Notes: generated from the sequence alone by a model not told the origin. A stretch of 64,000 nucleotides of DNA from Tetrapyrgos nigripes (GCA_013368315.1 JAACJM010000002.1:1054001-1118000), one strand, 5' to 3'. Counted from the stretch's first letter, positions 12,147 through 24,717 are shown. Numbers and translations are program-made.

Positions 12147-13177
12147 ATGTGGTGGGACTGGTGGTTTGGGGCTGGGCTCGGGGTTGAATGGGAACGGGAA
12201 CGGGAAGAGAAGTGTCAGTTCACCTTTACCGTCGTCGGAGCCGTCGGCACCTTCACCGAGGCTGGGGTCGGGGTCGGGGTTGGAGGAAGATGGAGATGGT
12301 TTATTAGGAAGGTCGTTGTCTAGAAAGTCTAGCACTAACAAAAGGGACACGGACACGGACACGCAGAAGGAGAAGGAGAAGGAGAAGAGGGACCCCCTAC
12401 CTCCATTGCCATTGCCATTGGACGACGTAGACCTCAACTCCAACTCTAGCCTGAGTGTGCAAGATTTGACGACATCGACGTGGGTGGGGAGATATATGAA
12501 TTCTAGTACTGCGTCTACTGCGTCTACTACCTCTACGTCTACGGCTCCTTCCCCCTCCCTTACCCGTCCCACCGGCACCCATCTCCTCAGACAAATCCAA
12601 GTACATCAGCCACGTCCTCCTCTCCCTCTCCCTCTCCTTCGACTTCGACTTTGACTTCGTTTAGAATTCGGAGGTTCTTTTCTGGAAGTGGGAATGGGTC
12701 TGGGTCCGGAAATGGGACTGGGAGTAACGGGAGTAACGGGCATGCTAACGGAAGTGGGGGTAATGGTAATGGGTCTAGTAATGGAAGTAGTGGTGGAGAG
12801 AGAGAGCGCGCATTGAACGAAAAGGCGGCCGAGGACGTTGATCCCTTGAACATCTCACAGGGTCCCCAGAGTCCGAGTCCGAATCCCAACCCCACATCTA
12901 CATCTACATCTACATCTACATCCAAGACCAGAGATCTGTGGTGGCCTCGAAGAGAAAGGGGAAGACGTGGAAGAACAAGAGTCTTAGCATTAACATTGGG
13001 GAGAAGGACAAGGACAAGAAGGATAAGAATAAGCTCAAGCTGGGACTTGGGCTCGGGCTCGGGCTCGGGATTGGGATTGGGATTGGGCCGGGGAAACCTA
13101 TACCTGGAGCTCGAGTGGTACCAGTGTTGATGAAAGCTTTGAAGCAATGGATTGGGAATGAGATTGGGTCGCATTAG

Positions 13178-13675
13178 AATTGGCATATACTATTGGCGGG
13201 GACGAAGTACATACATATTCTGGACTTAACTTATGATATGTAATAGATAGATACTAATGTTAAACGTTAAACTCGAGCTTGGGACCTGGAGTGCAATTCT
13301 TCATTCGCAACCTGTTTAGATCTTGTTTTGAGGACGCAGTTTATACTTATACTCGGCACTACTACTAGTAGGCCAGAGTGCCTATCTTACTAATACTAGA
13401 GTATATACTCTCGAGTCTCAATGAAGACTAAGTCTCAGGACCATTCATACAGCTGCATACAGGCTGACGAGGTACAAATAGTAGGGTATACTACCATGCA
13501 CATATGTTTCCATGGACGAGTCCACTGTCCATGCGGATCGGTGTTACTCCTGTCTCGCCATGCCATGGGCAACCTGAGCAGCTCGAAATACCGCAAATGA
13601 TCGAAATCGAAACCTTCAAAGTAGCAGCTCGCATCCCTAGCCAAAGCAACAGCAGTCAGACATGGAATCCTTCAG
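13178..13675. other. Intergenic, no gene seen
   Basis: 3' flank of the split host gene. Contains short runs such as repeated 'actagta' and 'atac' motifs but no convincing open frame. Confidence 0.4.
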
Positions 13676-13738
13676 CCTAGCACAACTGCGAATGTACCTA
13701 CTTCACCTGTTCAGAACACCCATTCTACTGCTAATGAC

Positions 13739-14260
13739 ATGGTCATTGCACGTTACGAGCTTCATCTTGAAAGTGAAAAACGCAAGAGCCGACGTTGGAA
13801 GGCGACTGCACGAAAAGTGAAGACGAAGAATAAGGTATTGGAGACCTTGCAAGCCAGTAGAAAAGAGAATGAGGCACTGCAGAGGAGTTTTGCTGTGATG
13901 GAGGGGCAATTCAAGGACGTTAGAAGGCGATTGCTAGACCAGGTTGCAGAGACTAAGCGCTTGGGACACGCTGGAACCGACGACAGACGAGCTCTTCATG
14001 AACGGATACGTGCACTGGAAAAAAAGGTCAAGTGGTCCGAGAGAGTTCTGGCGCGGGCAGAGTTCTTACCATCATTGCCGTTCCCCCTACTACTGTTGTT
14101 ATCACCACCCCCTCCCCCAGCGGACGAAGTGTCAAGTCCTCCATCGAGTCCTTCTACAGTGATCGCGTTTTCCACGCTCTTTTTTTCAACTACTGGCGGT
14201 CCCTCCTCGAGTTTTTCCTCACACCCCATGCATCGGGCCGCAACGTCATTCCTACTCTAG
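13739..14260 (+). CDS. Possible coiled-coil protein (weak gene model)
   Basis: The open frame has a strongly charged helical N-terminal half (Lys/Arg/Glu heptads, about residues 5-105, with ESEKRKSRRWKATARKVKT and ALHERIRALEKKVKWSERVL). It then turns into a Leu/Pro and Ser-rich stretch that looks non-coding, so the real gene probably leaves this frame by splicing near 14050. The frame is open upstream to a plausible acceptor at about 13673 (TTCAG). Segments in other frames further on (to about 14390) also show Glu/Leu-rich codons, suggesting a decayed or heavily spliced gene. No homology is recognised. Confidence 0.35.
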   Translation: MVIARYELHLESEKRKSRRWKATARKVKTKNKVLETLQASRKENEALQRSFAVMEGQFKDVRRRLLDQVAETKRLGHAGTDDRRALHERIRALEKKVKWSERVLARAEFLPSLPFPLLLLLSPPPPPADEVSSPPSSPSTVIAFSTLFFSTTGGPSSSFSSHPMHRAATSFLL

Positions 14261-14299
14261 ATTGGAACTAAACGAGTTGAAGTGGGCTGGATCGTGAAG

Positions 14300-15789
14300 C
14301 GAGGAAGGGTGGTTGCGTCGGGGAGAAGAAGTGACGTAGAAGTCGAGTTGAAGAGGGCGGGACTGGATGCGCAGGATAGAGAGATGTGAACCGGCAGAAA
14401 TCGCGATCAGAATAAAGAACAATGAGGGAACGAAAGATACGCACCGTTTCCAGGTGATATAAAAGACACCTCTTCTACCAGCTCCTAGCAGACATTGAGC
14501 ACATGCTACGCAGTAAAGTAGACCGAAAACCCATAAACGAGAGTCCTGACGTGCTCGAAATCACCGAAAACCAACGAAACCCACCAACGCTGCCATACGT
14601 CCTCGTTAACGGTGACCTGTGCTTTCGTTTGTCCATTTAAAGACGAGATTGCCAGAATTAGTGTCTGCTCTTGAGACGGAGCGAAAAGAAGAACTGAATG
14701 AAGGGAGGATATGGAAGAGTGCAGGGCCAGCGTGGAGACAGTACACACATACCAGGGATGGAGAGACACCGAGGAAAGCCTTATACCATGTCAAAATCTA
14801 CGCTTCTACAACCATCGCCAATTGACACCGACCCAGACACTAATCTTCGAGATAAATTAACAGTATGAGACGAATGCAAGTCTTTGCGAAGGTGTCCGGC
14901 TCCAGTGTCAAATCGTAGGCCTCGGCGTTGGGGTGCTGATGATCACCGAGTCTGCGTTGGCTTCCGAGTAGCTTCTGAGCATCGCAGACGCCTGCAACGG
15001 GTTCAAAATCATCCTAAACAGGACTCGAAAATGGAGGTTTTCATGAGGTAGTAGTTGACACGCTGGGGAGGAAAGGCGGATACCTGGATGAGGGGAGGGA
15101 TAAGAATGAGATAGAGTGAAGAGGCCGGCTATTAGCAGAGATGAAACGAAGAAACAGCCTCTCTGACGTACCATGAAGATTGACATAGCATCCATTCGCA
15201 CGATCCACTACCAGGCAAACCAGCACAAGTCCCGCATACACTCTTGTCCAACATTATGCATCTCCAAAGGACGTAGACGTCTCACGCAACGCCCATCCAT
15301 ATTCTCCAAAAATGCCAACGATGCAAATGTCTCAGCTGGGTGGTTCTTGATGAGCTGTAACGTCAAGAACCAGCTTTTGAGGCTCTGGACGCGCTAGGAA
15401 TGATGGCGTCGACGTAGAGGTATCTTTGCACGACATCTGGCATGTTGAAGGAGGGGTATGTGGTGGAAGTGCTGAAGGGAATGGATTCGAGATGATAGCT
15501 GAAGTGAGACAGTAATGATGATGATGACGTCGCCCTGAAAACGGGATAATGCGTTGGAGTGAGAGGAAGGTGCTGCATTGAAGGGATGGATGTCGGAAAA
15601 GATACAGGTATGACGGAGATTTGAGGTCGTGTATCGTTGAAGGTTAATTTGACTGTAACTGGCTACTGCAGTACCTCTCCGCCTTCTCTTCTGCAGAGCC
15701 AACCAAAGATGTCTTGAGACGCACACTGAGCTTGCTAGCTCCGCAAACAGTCTTTAGCATTTCAAGTAGCAGCTGAAGACGTACCTCGT
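14300..15789. other. No gene recognised
   Basis: Only short frames without domains on either strand; nothing repeats elsewhere in the window. Could hold exons of the weak model to its left. Confidence 0.35.
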
Positions 15790-16431
15790 TTGTACTTGTA
15801 TAATGTTTCATCCTGGCGCAAGACTTCGCGCGTCTACATCACTTCGTCATGTGACATCAACACTTTTCGCGTTTTCTCTTGCAGCGCACCACACACATTG
15901 TTCGACGCGGATATGTTGCGACGAGACTTCAGCAATATGCTGGACCTGGACCCAGATGTGGATTTGGTTGATGAAGAAGTGAAGGAAAGAAGCATTCTCA
16001 GCATTCAGATGGGAGGACTTGGGCTGCCTCAGGGCTTCAATAGCTTTGCAGGATACCGAAGCCATAAATTTCGGGTTCATAAAGCTTCGGTTTTTGAAAC
16101 ATACCACCATAGGCACCAGCGAGCGAGGGACAAGTACAGATATACTAGAAATACTAACAGGAAGAATGATGGGGATCACAATCACAAGACTGGTGACCAG
16201 ACTATAGTTGATGGGGAGGATATGGATATTGATGAAATTAGCAGCAATCCAGATGGCATGGGGGCAGGGGTCACTCACACTAGTTATTCCCAATGGAGCT
16301 TTGACAGAAGAGTGAATTCAGACATTGAAGAGTATGCTTCAGGGAGTGATCTGAGAAAAGTGTGTTGGTGCTTTTATAATTTTGATGGAGTAGAGACAAC
16401 TGACTTTTCAGTCCAATTTTTTCCAGACTGA
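15790..16431 (+). CDS. Hypothetical acidic/basic protein
   Basis: A 213-codon frame. The first 40 codons look like intron-derived sequence. A better start may be the ATG at 15915 (MLRRDFSNMLDLDPDVDLVDEE) behind a possible acceptor at about 15885. It continues with an acidic segment, the motif GGLGLPQGFNSFAGYRSHKF, an Arg/Lys/His-rich middle and a second acidic segment (DGEDMDIDEISSNPDG). The mix of charged low-complexity and a short hydrophobic motif resembles nuclear RNA-processing proteins, but I cannot name one. Downstream exons towards 16500 are possible. Confidence 0.4.
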   Translation: MYLYNVSSWRKTSRVYITSSCDINTFRVFSCSAPHTLFDADMLRRDFSNMLDLDPDVDLVDEEVKERSILSIQMGGLGLPQGFNSFAGYRSHKFRVHKASVFETYHHRHQRARDKYRYTRNTNRKNDGDHNHKTGDQTIVDGEDMDIDEISSNPDGMGAGVTHTSYSQWSFDRRVNSDIEEYASGSDLRKVCWCFYNFDGVETTDFSVQFFPD

Positions 16432-16920
16432 GACCAAGTATGAGCATTCAAATTCTTCATTTTATCATACTGACACCATCAAAATAGTCCTGAGATGATG
16501 ACATCTGTTGAAGGCAGCCAATATTACCAAGGGTATAAGTGGATTTCATCTCTAAAGCAGTACAGAGTAGAGCTCAAAGAGAACTCATAGGTCATTGCCA
16601 GGCATTACCAGGCCCAATATCACCCAAAGCTACTTTCAACAAGCACATGACTTTGTGATAACTGGCTCAAATATCATAAATGCAACTGGTTCAAATATCA
16701 TAAATGCAACAACCTATATCACTTGTAAGTAGTTATGAAACAACTATGATTGCTTAGGTTGACTTTCATGTTTTTAGCAAGAGAAAACCAGGTATGTAAA
16801 ATTTATAAAATCTCCATTGCTCAATAACCCATTCTACTCAACAGGAGATAATGAACCTGTAATGTATTTCTCAACCAAGCTCTCAACAAGCACTGATTAT
16901 TCTTCAGTCCTAGCTTACAG

Positions 16921-19900
16921 AATGTACTCCCATGTCCTGTGCCAAGTCAGCATTTTACTGGCCGCAAGGACATCCTCGAAAAGCTTTCAATGATTTTTGC
17001 AGCTGATGCATCCCTCATGCAGCGAGTAGTGACTCTTGTTGCAAAAGGAGGAACTGGGAAGACACAGGTGGTACTGAAATTTGTGTCTGAGCAAAGTGCT
17101 AGGTCAAACTGTTCGATATTTTCCTGATGTTGCAATGCTCACATATTAAAGCAGATTTTCAAACATTTGGTTTTTTGATGCAACCTCAGAGGCCACACTT
17201 GCAGCCGACTTCAAAAAACTTGCCAAGGTTGCAGGCATTGAGGATGAGGTCAAGGATGTTAAAGATTTCTTGGGGAGGAACTGCAAAGATTCACTCCTAA
17301 TCTTTGATAGTGTAGACAACCCAGATATTGACCTCAGAAATTACATCCCCAGCTGCAGTCATGGCAATGTGATTATCACCAGCCGTCTAGCAGAGACTAA
17401 ACATGTGGCATCTTCTAATTGTCACATTGATCTCAATGATCTTGAAAAGGAGGATGCCATTGAACTTCTGTTGCAGCATGCTCATGAAGAGAAGTCAGCT
17501 GATACCAACAAGCTGGCATCTAAGATTGTTGATACACTTGGGTATCATGCTCTAGCTATATCTACAGCTGGTGCCTATATTCATTCAACTGCAACTTGTA
17601 ACCTCAGTGACTACCCATCCCGGTTACAGCAAAAGCAAAAGGAGCTTATGGATTACAAAATGAAGTCTCTTGACAGCTATCAACAAACGGTTTTCAGTGC
17701 CTTTAAACTCAGTTTTGAAAGGCTCAATAGTCACACTCAGCATCTTTTGCAAATCTGTGCTTTTTTTCACCACAAAGCGATTCCCATTCAGTTATTCCAA
17801 CGTGCAGCTACTTTTGCTGGTGATAATGTATTACAGGGGGAGGAAATCTCAGGCATGGCAGAAATGCAAGAGTTCTTGAAATTATTTGACGATAACCACT
17901 CATGGAAGAAATGTGTGGATGAATTGTGTCAGTTCTCTTTGGCATCATATGATAATAAAACAGAGGTTCTTGCATTACACTCTGTCATTCATGCCTGTTC
18001 CCGTGAGACTATTGATGTGGGGGAAAGCAAACAAAATGTGGCATTTCTGATAATTGGATGTGCTACTCCACTTGGATTCAAAGACAAAGACTATGAGTTC
18101 AGAAGGTACTTATGGGCCCATGCAAGTTACATGTATGGAGGGATAATGCCTACAGTCTTTGTACACATTTGCCTATCACGGATCCTTAAAGATGCAGGAA
18201 TGTGGACTCAAGTTGAGCAGCTGTCAGAGGAGGTGCTTGGGGTCATGAGAGAAGAGCTTGGAGAGCGCCACCCTCACACACTGACTTCCATGGGCAACCT
18301 TGCATCTACCTACAGGGCTTGTGGAAAGCTGGAGGCAGCTGAGCAGCTGGAAGAGGAGGTGCTTGGGGTCAGGAGAGAAGTGCTTGGAGAGCGCCACCCC
18401 GACACACTGACTTCCATGGCCAACCTTGGATCTACCTACAGGGCTCGTGGAAAGCTGGAGGCAGCTGAGCAGCTGGAGGAGGAGGTGCTTGGGGTCAGGA
18501 GAGAAGTGCTTGGAGAGCACCACCCTGACACACTGACTTCCATGGGCAACCTTGCATCTACCTACAGGGCTCGTGGAAAGCTGGAGGCAGCTGAGCAGCT
18601 GGAAGAGGAGGTGCTTGGGGTCATGAGAGAAGTGCTTGGAGAGCGCCACCCTGACACACTGACTTCCATGGCCAACCTTGCATTTACCTACAGGGCTTGT
18701 GGAAAGCTGGAGGCAGCTGAGCAGCTGGAAGAGGAGGTGCTTGGGGTCAGGAGAGAAGTGCTTGGAGAGCACCACCCTGACACACTGACTTCCATGGGCA
18801 ACCTTGCATCTACCTACAGGGCTTGTGGAAAGCTGGAGGCAGCTGAGCAGCTGGAAGAGGAGGTGCTTGGGGTCAGGAGAGAAGTGCTTGGAGAGCGCCA
18901 CCCCGACACACTGACTTCCATGGCCAACCTTGGATCTACCTACAGGGCTCGTGGAAAGCTGGAGGCAGCTGAGCAGCTGGAGGAGGAGGTGCTTGGGGTC
19001 AGGAGAGAAGTGCTTGGAGAGCACCACCCTGACACACTGACTTCCATGGGCAACCTTGCATCTACCTACAGGGCTCGTGGAAAGCTGGAGACAGCTGAGC
19101 AGCTGTCGGAGGAGGTGCTTGGGGTCAGCAGAGAAGTGCTTGGAGAGTACCACCCTCACACACTGACTGCCATGGGCAACCTTGCATCTACCTACACGGC
19201 TCGTGGAAAGCTGGAGGCAGCTGAGCAGCTGTCAGAGGAGGTGCTTGGGGTCAAGAGAGAAGTGCTTGGAGAGCGCCACCCATCCACACTGACTTCCATG
19301 GCCAACCTTGGATCTACCTACAGGGCTCGTGAAAAGCTGGAGGCAGCTGAGCAGCTGGAAGAGGAGGTGCTTAGGGTCAGGAGAGAAGTGCTTGGAGAGC
19401 GCCACCCCGACACACTGACTTCCATGGCCAACCTTGCATCTACCTACAGGGCTTGTGGAAAGCTGGAGGCAGCTGAGCAGCTTTCAGAGGAGGTGCTTGG
19501 GGTCATGAGAGAAGTGCTTGGAGAGCACCACCCTCACACACTGACTTCCATGGCCAACCTTGCATCTTCATACTGGGCTTGTGGAAAGCTGGAGGCAGCT
19601 GAGCAGCTGTCAGAGGAGGTGCTTGGGGTCAGGAGAGAAGTACTTGGAGAGTGCCACCCTGACACACTGACTTCCATGAGCAACCTTGCATCTATCTACA
19701 GCACTCATGGAAAGCTGGAGGCAGCTGAGCAGCTGTCAGAGGAGGTGCTTAGGGTCAGGAGAGAAGTGCTTGGAGAGCGCCACCCCAACACACTGACTTC
19801 CATGGCCAACCTTGCATTTACCTACAGGGCTTGTGGAAAGCTGGAGGCAGCTGAGCAGCTGGAAGAGGAGGTGCTTGGGGTCAGGAGAGAAGTGCTTGGA

Positions 19901-20803
19901 GAGCACCACCCTGACACACTGACTTCCATGGGCAACCTTGCATCTACCTACAGGGCTTGTGGAAAGCTGGAGGCAGCTGAGCAGCTGGAAGAGGAGGTGC
20001 TTGGGGTCATGAGAGAAGTGCTTGGAGAGCGCCACCCTGACACACTGACTTCTATGGACAACCTTGCATCTACCTACAGGGCTCGTCGAAAGCTGGAGGC
20101 AGCTGAGCAGCTGTCAGAGGAGGTGCTTAGGGTCAGGAGAGAAGTGCTTGGAGAGCGCCACCCCGACACACTGACTTCCATGACCAATCTTGCATCCATC
20201 TACAGGGCTCGTGCAAAGCTGTCAGAGGTGGTGCTTGGGGTCATGAGAAAAGTCCTTGGAGAGCGCCACCCTGACACACTGACTTCCATGGGCAACCTTG
20301 CATCTACCTACAGGGCTCGTGGAAAGCTGGAGGCAGCTGAGCAGCTGGAAGAGGAGGTGCTTGGGGTCAGGAGAGAAGTGCTTGGAGAGCGCCACCCCGA
20401 CACACTGACTTCCATGGCCAACCTTGCATCTACCTACAAGGCTTGTGGAAAGCTGGAGGCAGCTGAGCAGCTGTCAGAGGAGGTGCTTGGGGTCAGGAGA
20501 GAAGTGCTTGGAGAGCGCCACCCCGACACACTGACTTCCATGGCCAACCTTGGATCTACCTACTGGGCTCATGGAAAGCTGGAGGCAGCTGAGCAGCTGG
20601 AAGAGGAGGTGCTTGGGGTCAGGAGAGAAGTGCTTGGAGAGCGCCACCCTCACACACTGAGTTCCATGGCCAATCTTGCATCTACCTACAGGGCTTGTGG
20701 AAAGCTGGAGGCAGCTGAGCAGCTGGAAGAGGGGGTGCGTGGGGTCATGAGAGAAGTGCTTGGAGAGCACCACCTTGACACACTGAATATAATTGGATTT
20801 TGA
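16921..20803 (+). CDS. NLR-like protein: NB-ARC NTPase with about 20 TPR repeats
   Basis: Two exons are secure, 16921-17102 and 17155-20803. An acceptor (TTACAG) ends at 16920, so upstream exons exist that I cannot place. The NTPase shows the fungal entry motif QHFTGRKDIL, a P-loop (KGGTGKTQ), Walker B (SLLIFDSVD), a sensor (NVIITSR) and a LGYHALAI motif in the GLPLA position, followed by winged-helix-like sequence. From 18233 to the end run 42-residue TPRs of the type VLGVRREVLGERHPDTLTSM...GKLEAAEQ: 20 units plus a short last one, one unit (the sixteenth) lacking six residues. The protein ends abruptly after the partial unit. Fungal NLRs of this type act in non-self recognition; here no N-terminal effector domain is visible. 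CpG-rich codons are confined to the repeats. Confidence 0.85.
18233..20800 (+). repeat. 126-bp tandem repeat array coding for TPRs
   Basis: Twenty units of 126 bp (one of 108 bp, the sixteenth) plus a partial unit; unit starts fall at 18233 and, after 2,502 bp, at 20735, in exact register. Neighbouring units differ by only a few bases, and units 2-3 match units 6-7 at the protein level, pointing to block duplication. Because the period is a multiple of three, long open frames also appear on the antisense strand. Confidence 0.9.
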
Positions 20804-23100
20804 AAATTTTGAAAATTTTACAGCCCCCCTTCCATATTTGTCAAATTTGTGAAATCATTGCATGAATTTTGTCACCTTTGCACAAGATTTGAATTGCATT
20901 TCTTTCTGATTTGAAGCACAGTGGTGAAATCTGGTATGAATAATTTTATTAGGTGTACATACATACAAGAATACAGGATACATAGACAGAGTCCAGTAGT
21001 ATGGTCTACACAATGGTAAGACACAAAGCATATCACAAGTGGCAAGTACACAAGGGTATAGCAGACAAGGACACCCAACAGATGCTACAAGTTGATGTAA
21101 TAATAGGTGGTATTTGTTACTTTAGTGCAAAGTCTGAACACCAAACACAAAGACCTTATACAATTGTAAATGAGACAAGTGTTCTGAGTAGTCAGAGTAC
21201 TCAAATCCCAGCTTGACTTGTACTATAAGTACTTTTGCAATGGTTTTTATAATATTTAGCACTAGCAACATGCACACACAAGATAGCACACAATTTTTAA
21301 ACACACAGAGGATCAACTAGATCCAAACTCAAACACCCAAAGGCCACAATTGCCTTATAATCACAAAGACCAAAAGATCAACACAAAAGATCATAACCAT
21401 CCAGTTTCCATATCTTTCTCAACATTGTCATTTTGACTATTCCAGTTCTCTCTTTCATCTTGCCTTTGTGCATTCATCTTTTTTACAGTGTCTGCATTCT
21501 TCGGGACATATCTACATTCATTAGTGCATCGATCTTTGGTCCTGTGGGTACCCTTATCACCACTTGCCTCGTTTGTCTATTTTTTCTGCACTATTAGCCT
21601 TATTTCTCACTCCTCCAAGTTATCCTTGAGTCATATCTCTCTGCATTCTTCATAATCTCCTTTTCTCTCCATTTTAACAGTCCTACAATGTCTTTTCCTT
21701 CACTGTTTACTGTCTCACATGGTTTGTCCATGACATTTCTGTTTCCTCCTGTCAATGCACATACTTTTGTTCCTTCTATGTCATTTCCTTCTCCTTTTAT
21801 GGTGAGATGCCAAGTGTGGGGTTGAAGGTGAATGACTCAACCAACAACTACCTTCCACTCAAGGGATAGGGAGATGCTAAAGCTCTCACAATAGATCTAG
21901 ACTCACCAAATCTTCAAGGAAGAAGTAAAAGAAGGATGATTGAAGTCAAGATGAGATGGAATACCACTTCAACTAGACAGAGACTAGTTCAGATGGGGAT
22001 AAAGGATAAAAGCATGTAAAATGAGGGTGATGGGAAGGATTGGAAGGTGGTATGAAGTGGGTAAAATGTGAGGAGGATGATTATGGATGACAAGGAGAGC
22101 ATATATGGGTGTCTGGTTGTGGTGATATGCCAACAAGTACAGAAGAGGATGGTAATACACTGCTTGAATAGGTGCAGCTACCTCTTAAGTGTAAAGTGAG
22201 TGCTAGATGAAGATAAAAAATGCAACTGGCTCAGAATCAAAGAAGACTTAGTACACCTCTGCAAGGACCACACAATACAACAAGTGGATCATTTGGTATG
22301 TAAAAACTGAGTGCTGAGAAAACAAAGTTAAGTGGCTCAAGGGGTATGACACCTCCCACTGAAGATGAACTGTAGACTGCTGCTTTCCACAGGAACAATA
22401 CTCATATTGCCATTGCACTGTATATGTATGAAGGCAGTTACAAGCAGTTGTTGTATGATAAGGTAATCAAAGGGTGCTTTTATAGTCAGCTACATGATTA
22501 GCTAAGTACTGTATAGTAGTTTACTAGGGTCTGTCAAGCCTCTGATTCTGTGCACTGTTCATAGGTAATCACTGAGTATTAGTAGGAGTCCGGGATTGTA
22601 ATTACATACTGAACACATCATCAACTGCTCTCATCAGAGTAGCAAAACAAAGTCAGAAATCTGGTAAATGAATTGTTTTGTATAGCGACTGCACCCAAAT
22701 GAAGGATAGTAATGTCCAAGTGTGCTTTGACCAGCATGTCACCAACTGTGTTTATGATAGAATTCTTGAGATTGAACTAAATGAAAGCTTTTGTCTTAAA
22801 AGATACCCTTTTGTGAGACATTCTAGTGGACAAGCTAGACGATTCATAGATTTGATTCCATATATAGTGAGTTTGCAGTACTTCAATTAGAAATGCACAA
22901 AATAATGGGGTGCATGGCCAGGTGTTTACCTGTTTGATGAAATCTTTGATGGGTCCTTTTCTCACTGGATTGACATAGTTCTTGATGAGATTGCCACCAT
23001 TCACAGTTTCTCTTCACTACCATCCCCTCCACCTTCCTATCTATCATCCCCTTCTTCACCAACACCTTCCTACCCATCATCCCCTGACCCCACCAAATCC
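20804..23100. other. Repeat-like AT-rich region without genes
   Basis: CpG-poor, stop-rich sequence. Contains long stretches of CT-rich (21400-21790) then AG-rich (21800-22100) sequence that may be part of an old LTR element, but I find no matching second copy in the window. Confidence 0.35.
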
Positions 23101-23104
23101 ATAT

Positions 23105-24717
23105 CTCTTTCTGAGCGATGGCTTTTGCCCCAGTTAATTTATGTCGTAGTGACCTCCCAGATCTTTTCCACGGGTTCAAACTCCCACCCCTGTTCGTTGG
23201 CGCTCGTCAAGCGCTCATCTGGAATCACGGTCGAGACCCATGACATGACGTCGTTCATGGCCAAAACCGAAATGTCTAGACTCGGTCTGGACTGGGCCAA
23301 AGACCGTTTGACGTCAATACCCATGTCATCACTGTTCTTTTTACACCTTATTCGTCTCTTCATTTCTGCTCACGACGTCGACGAAAAGCTGTTGTCGCTC
23401 TCATCTTCTTCACCTTCATCTTCATTTTCTTTCTTGTCTCTTCAAGCACCTTTTTTTACTTTTCCTTCTGCGCAGGGTTGCGTCTGGGATGAAATGTCAA
23501 GCATGTAGGTTACCAACGAGCGCGGATTACGCAGAAGGAGAAGGAAGGGGTCGACATTAGGTGTCAAGAAAGTGTGCTGACTTACTACTACCCCTTGACT
23601 AATCCTTCGTTTAGAACGATATTCGTCTTGGCTCGTTGCATATCTCAGAATTAGAGAAGACAATATACGACCCGTCTCAGGTTTCTGTGATTGAAATGGT
23701 GTGTTTGCCGACCACTTTTTTTTTGTATGAGCTTACACAAACGCTTTCTACAGCATCTCGGAAAAGTACAACAAATCACATTTCAAGCTCTCAAAGATCA
23801 AGTGCGTCCCTTGTCTTCTCGTCATAGCCGCTTCTGATGAACGCATGCCTTTTTTCCCCGTCTCTCTAACTAACCCATCTAGTTCATCCTTCCTCTACTC
23901 GTACCAGGTGCCCTGAAGTATTTCGTCTCGTGTTATTCTCTATGCCCACCTCTACTTTTAGATGTCAAAGCTGTTAACATGCCTCAGGTGAGGCTGTCAA
24001 AAGTATCCAACGAAAACAGTCCCTCCATGAAAGTTAAGAATTCTCCATGGCCATGGCCGTATCTAAAATTTTGCCGAGGGCAACTCTCGCGTTTTATGAA
24101 ATTGTCTTTGGTGTCTTACATGATGTGGTTGTGAGTATTCATTCCTGTTGTTTTTCAGTAATTGTTGCGGTTCTGGTATTTTTGTCTCCACTTCGGTTGA
24201 TTCATCTTTCTCTTTGCTCTTCTTTCCCTTTCGGGAGGATGAGAGCACGATGGTTGAGAGAAGGAAAGAGAAAGGGCGCTGAGCTGAGCGCCGTGCATGA
24301 CAGAGAGGGTTTGATGTTTACGGTGCCTGGACATTTTTTATGTACAACGTTACCTATGGAGTTGTTTTCCCATTTGTGGATGGACTGGTTGGATGTATGT
24401 TTGGAAGAATTGGTTGAGAATGAGCTCAGAGTAGTGAGAGGCGAGACGTGAGACATGAGAGTGTCTTAATCCTGATCTTCACCTGGGATTTGCATGGGAC
24501 GTTGGACGTCAGATGTTAACGTTGGTTTTGTTTGCAGCGTGTGGTTGATTTTTGGATGTCTGTCTGTTTTCTCCTCTGTTTCTTTTTCTTTATGCAAATC
24601 TTTATATCACTTATATCTTATTGCCGCTACTGTGTAGTTAATAAAATAACATAAGAATATATTGATATGAGGCCTCGTAACTTGCCATGCAAAGCAGTGG
24701 CCCTCTGCCCCAGTATG
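23105..24717 (-). repeat. Dispersed repeat family R1, long copy
   Basis: On the minus strand it starts (right end) with a segment reading ACTGGGGCAGAGGGCCACTG, followed by GTTACGAGGCC. It finishes with a GTCCAGACC-rich block, AACCCGTGGAAAAG and TTAACTGGGGCA. The two termini match the other five copies, but about 1 kb in the middle (about 23500-24480) is not shared, so it is either an insertion or a variable core. No transposase or RT is encoded. Confidence 0.6.

Larger units (their letters stand above)
4235..13177 (+). pseudogene. Ser/Gly/Asn-rich host gene split by a Plavaka-type transposon
   Basis: An open frame runs from 4235 (Gln/Ser-rich, then SDDDLDLFPLPSPHRTPVGTP) to base 4607, where the transposon begins at 4608. 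After the transposon and one copy of the AT target duplication (12147-12148) are removed, base 4607 joins 12149-12150 to complete a codon. The same Gly/Leu/Asn-rich frame then continues for 168 codons to 12654. Further coding-looking sequence follows in other frames: 12600-12940 (FRIRRFFSG, then Gly/Ser/Asn repeats) and 12938-13177 (KRKGKTWKNK... to a stop at 13175-13177). I find no intron that links these frames, so at least two frameshifts in low-complexity tracts are likely. The protein is not recognised and its 5' exons are not resolved. The gene is inactivated by the insertion unless an unseen splice event removes the element. Confidence 0.65.

Noticed and set aside
12587..13186. 199-codon minus-strand frame rich in Pro/Leu and Val/Asp
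   Set aside because: Shadow of the Gly/Ser/Asn repeats of the split host gene; the plus-strand frames make better protein.
18224..19159. 311-codon antisense frame (and two of 99 codons) opposite the TPR array
   Set aside because: It is periodic with the 126-bp repeat and exists only because the unit length is a multiple of three. No start context or domain.
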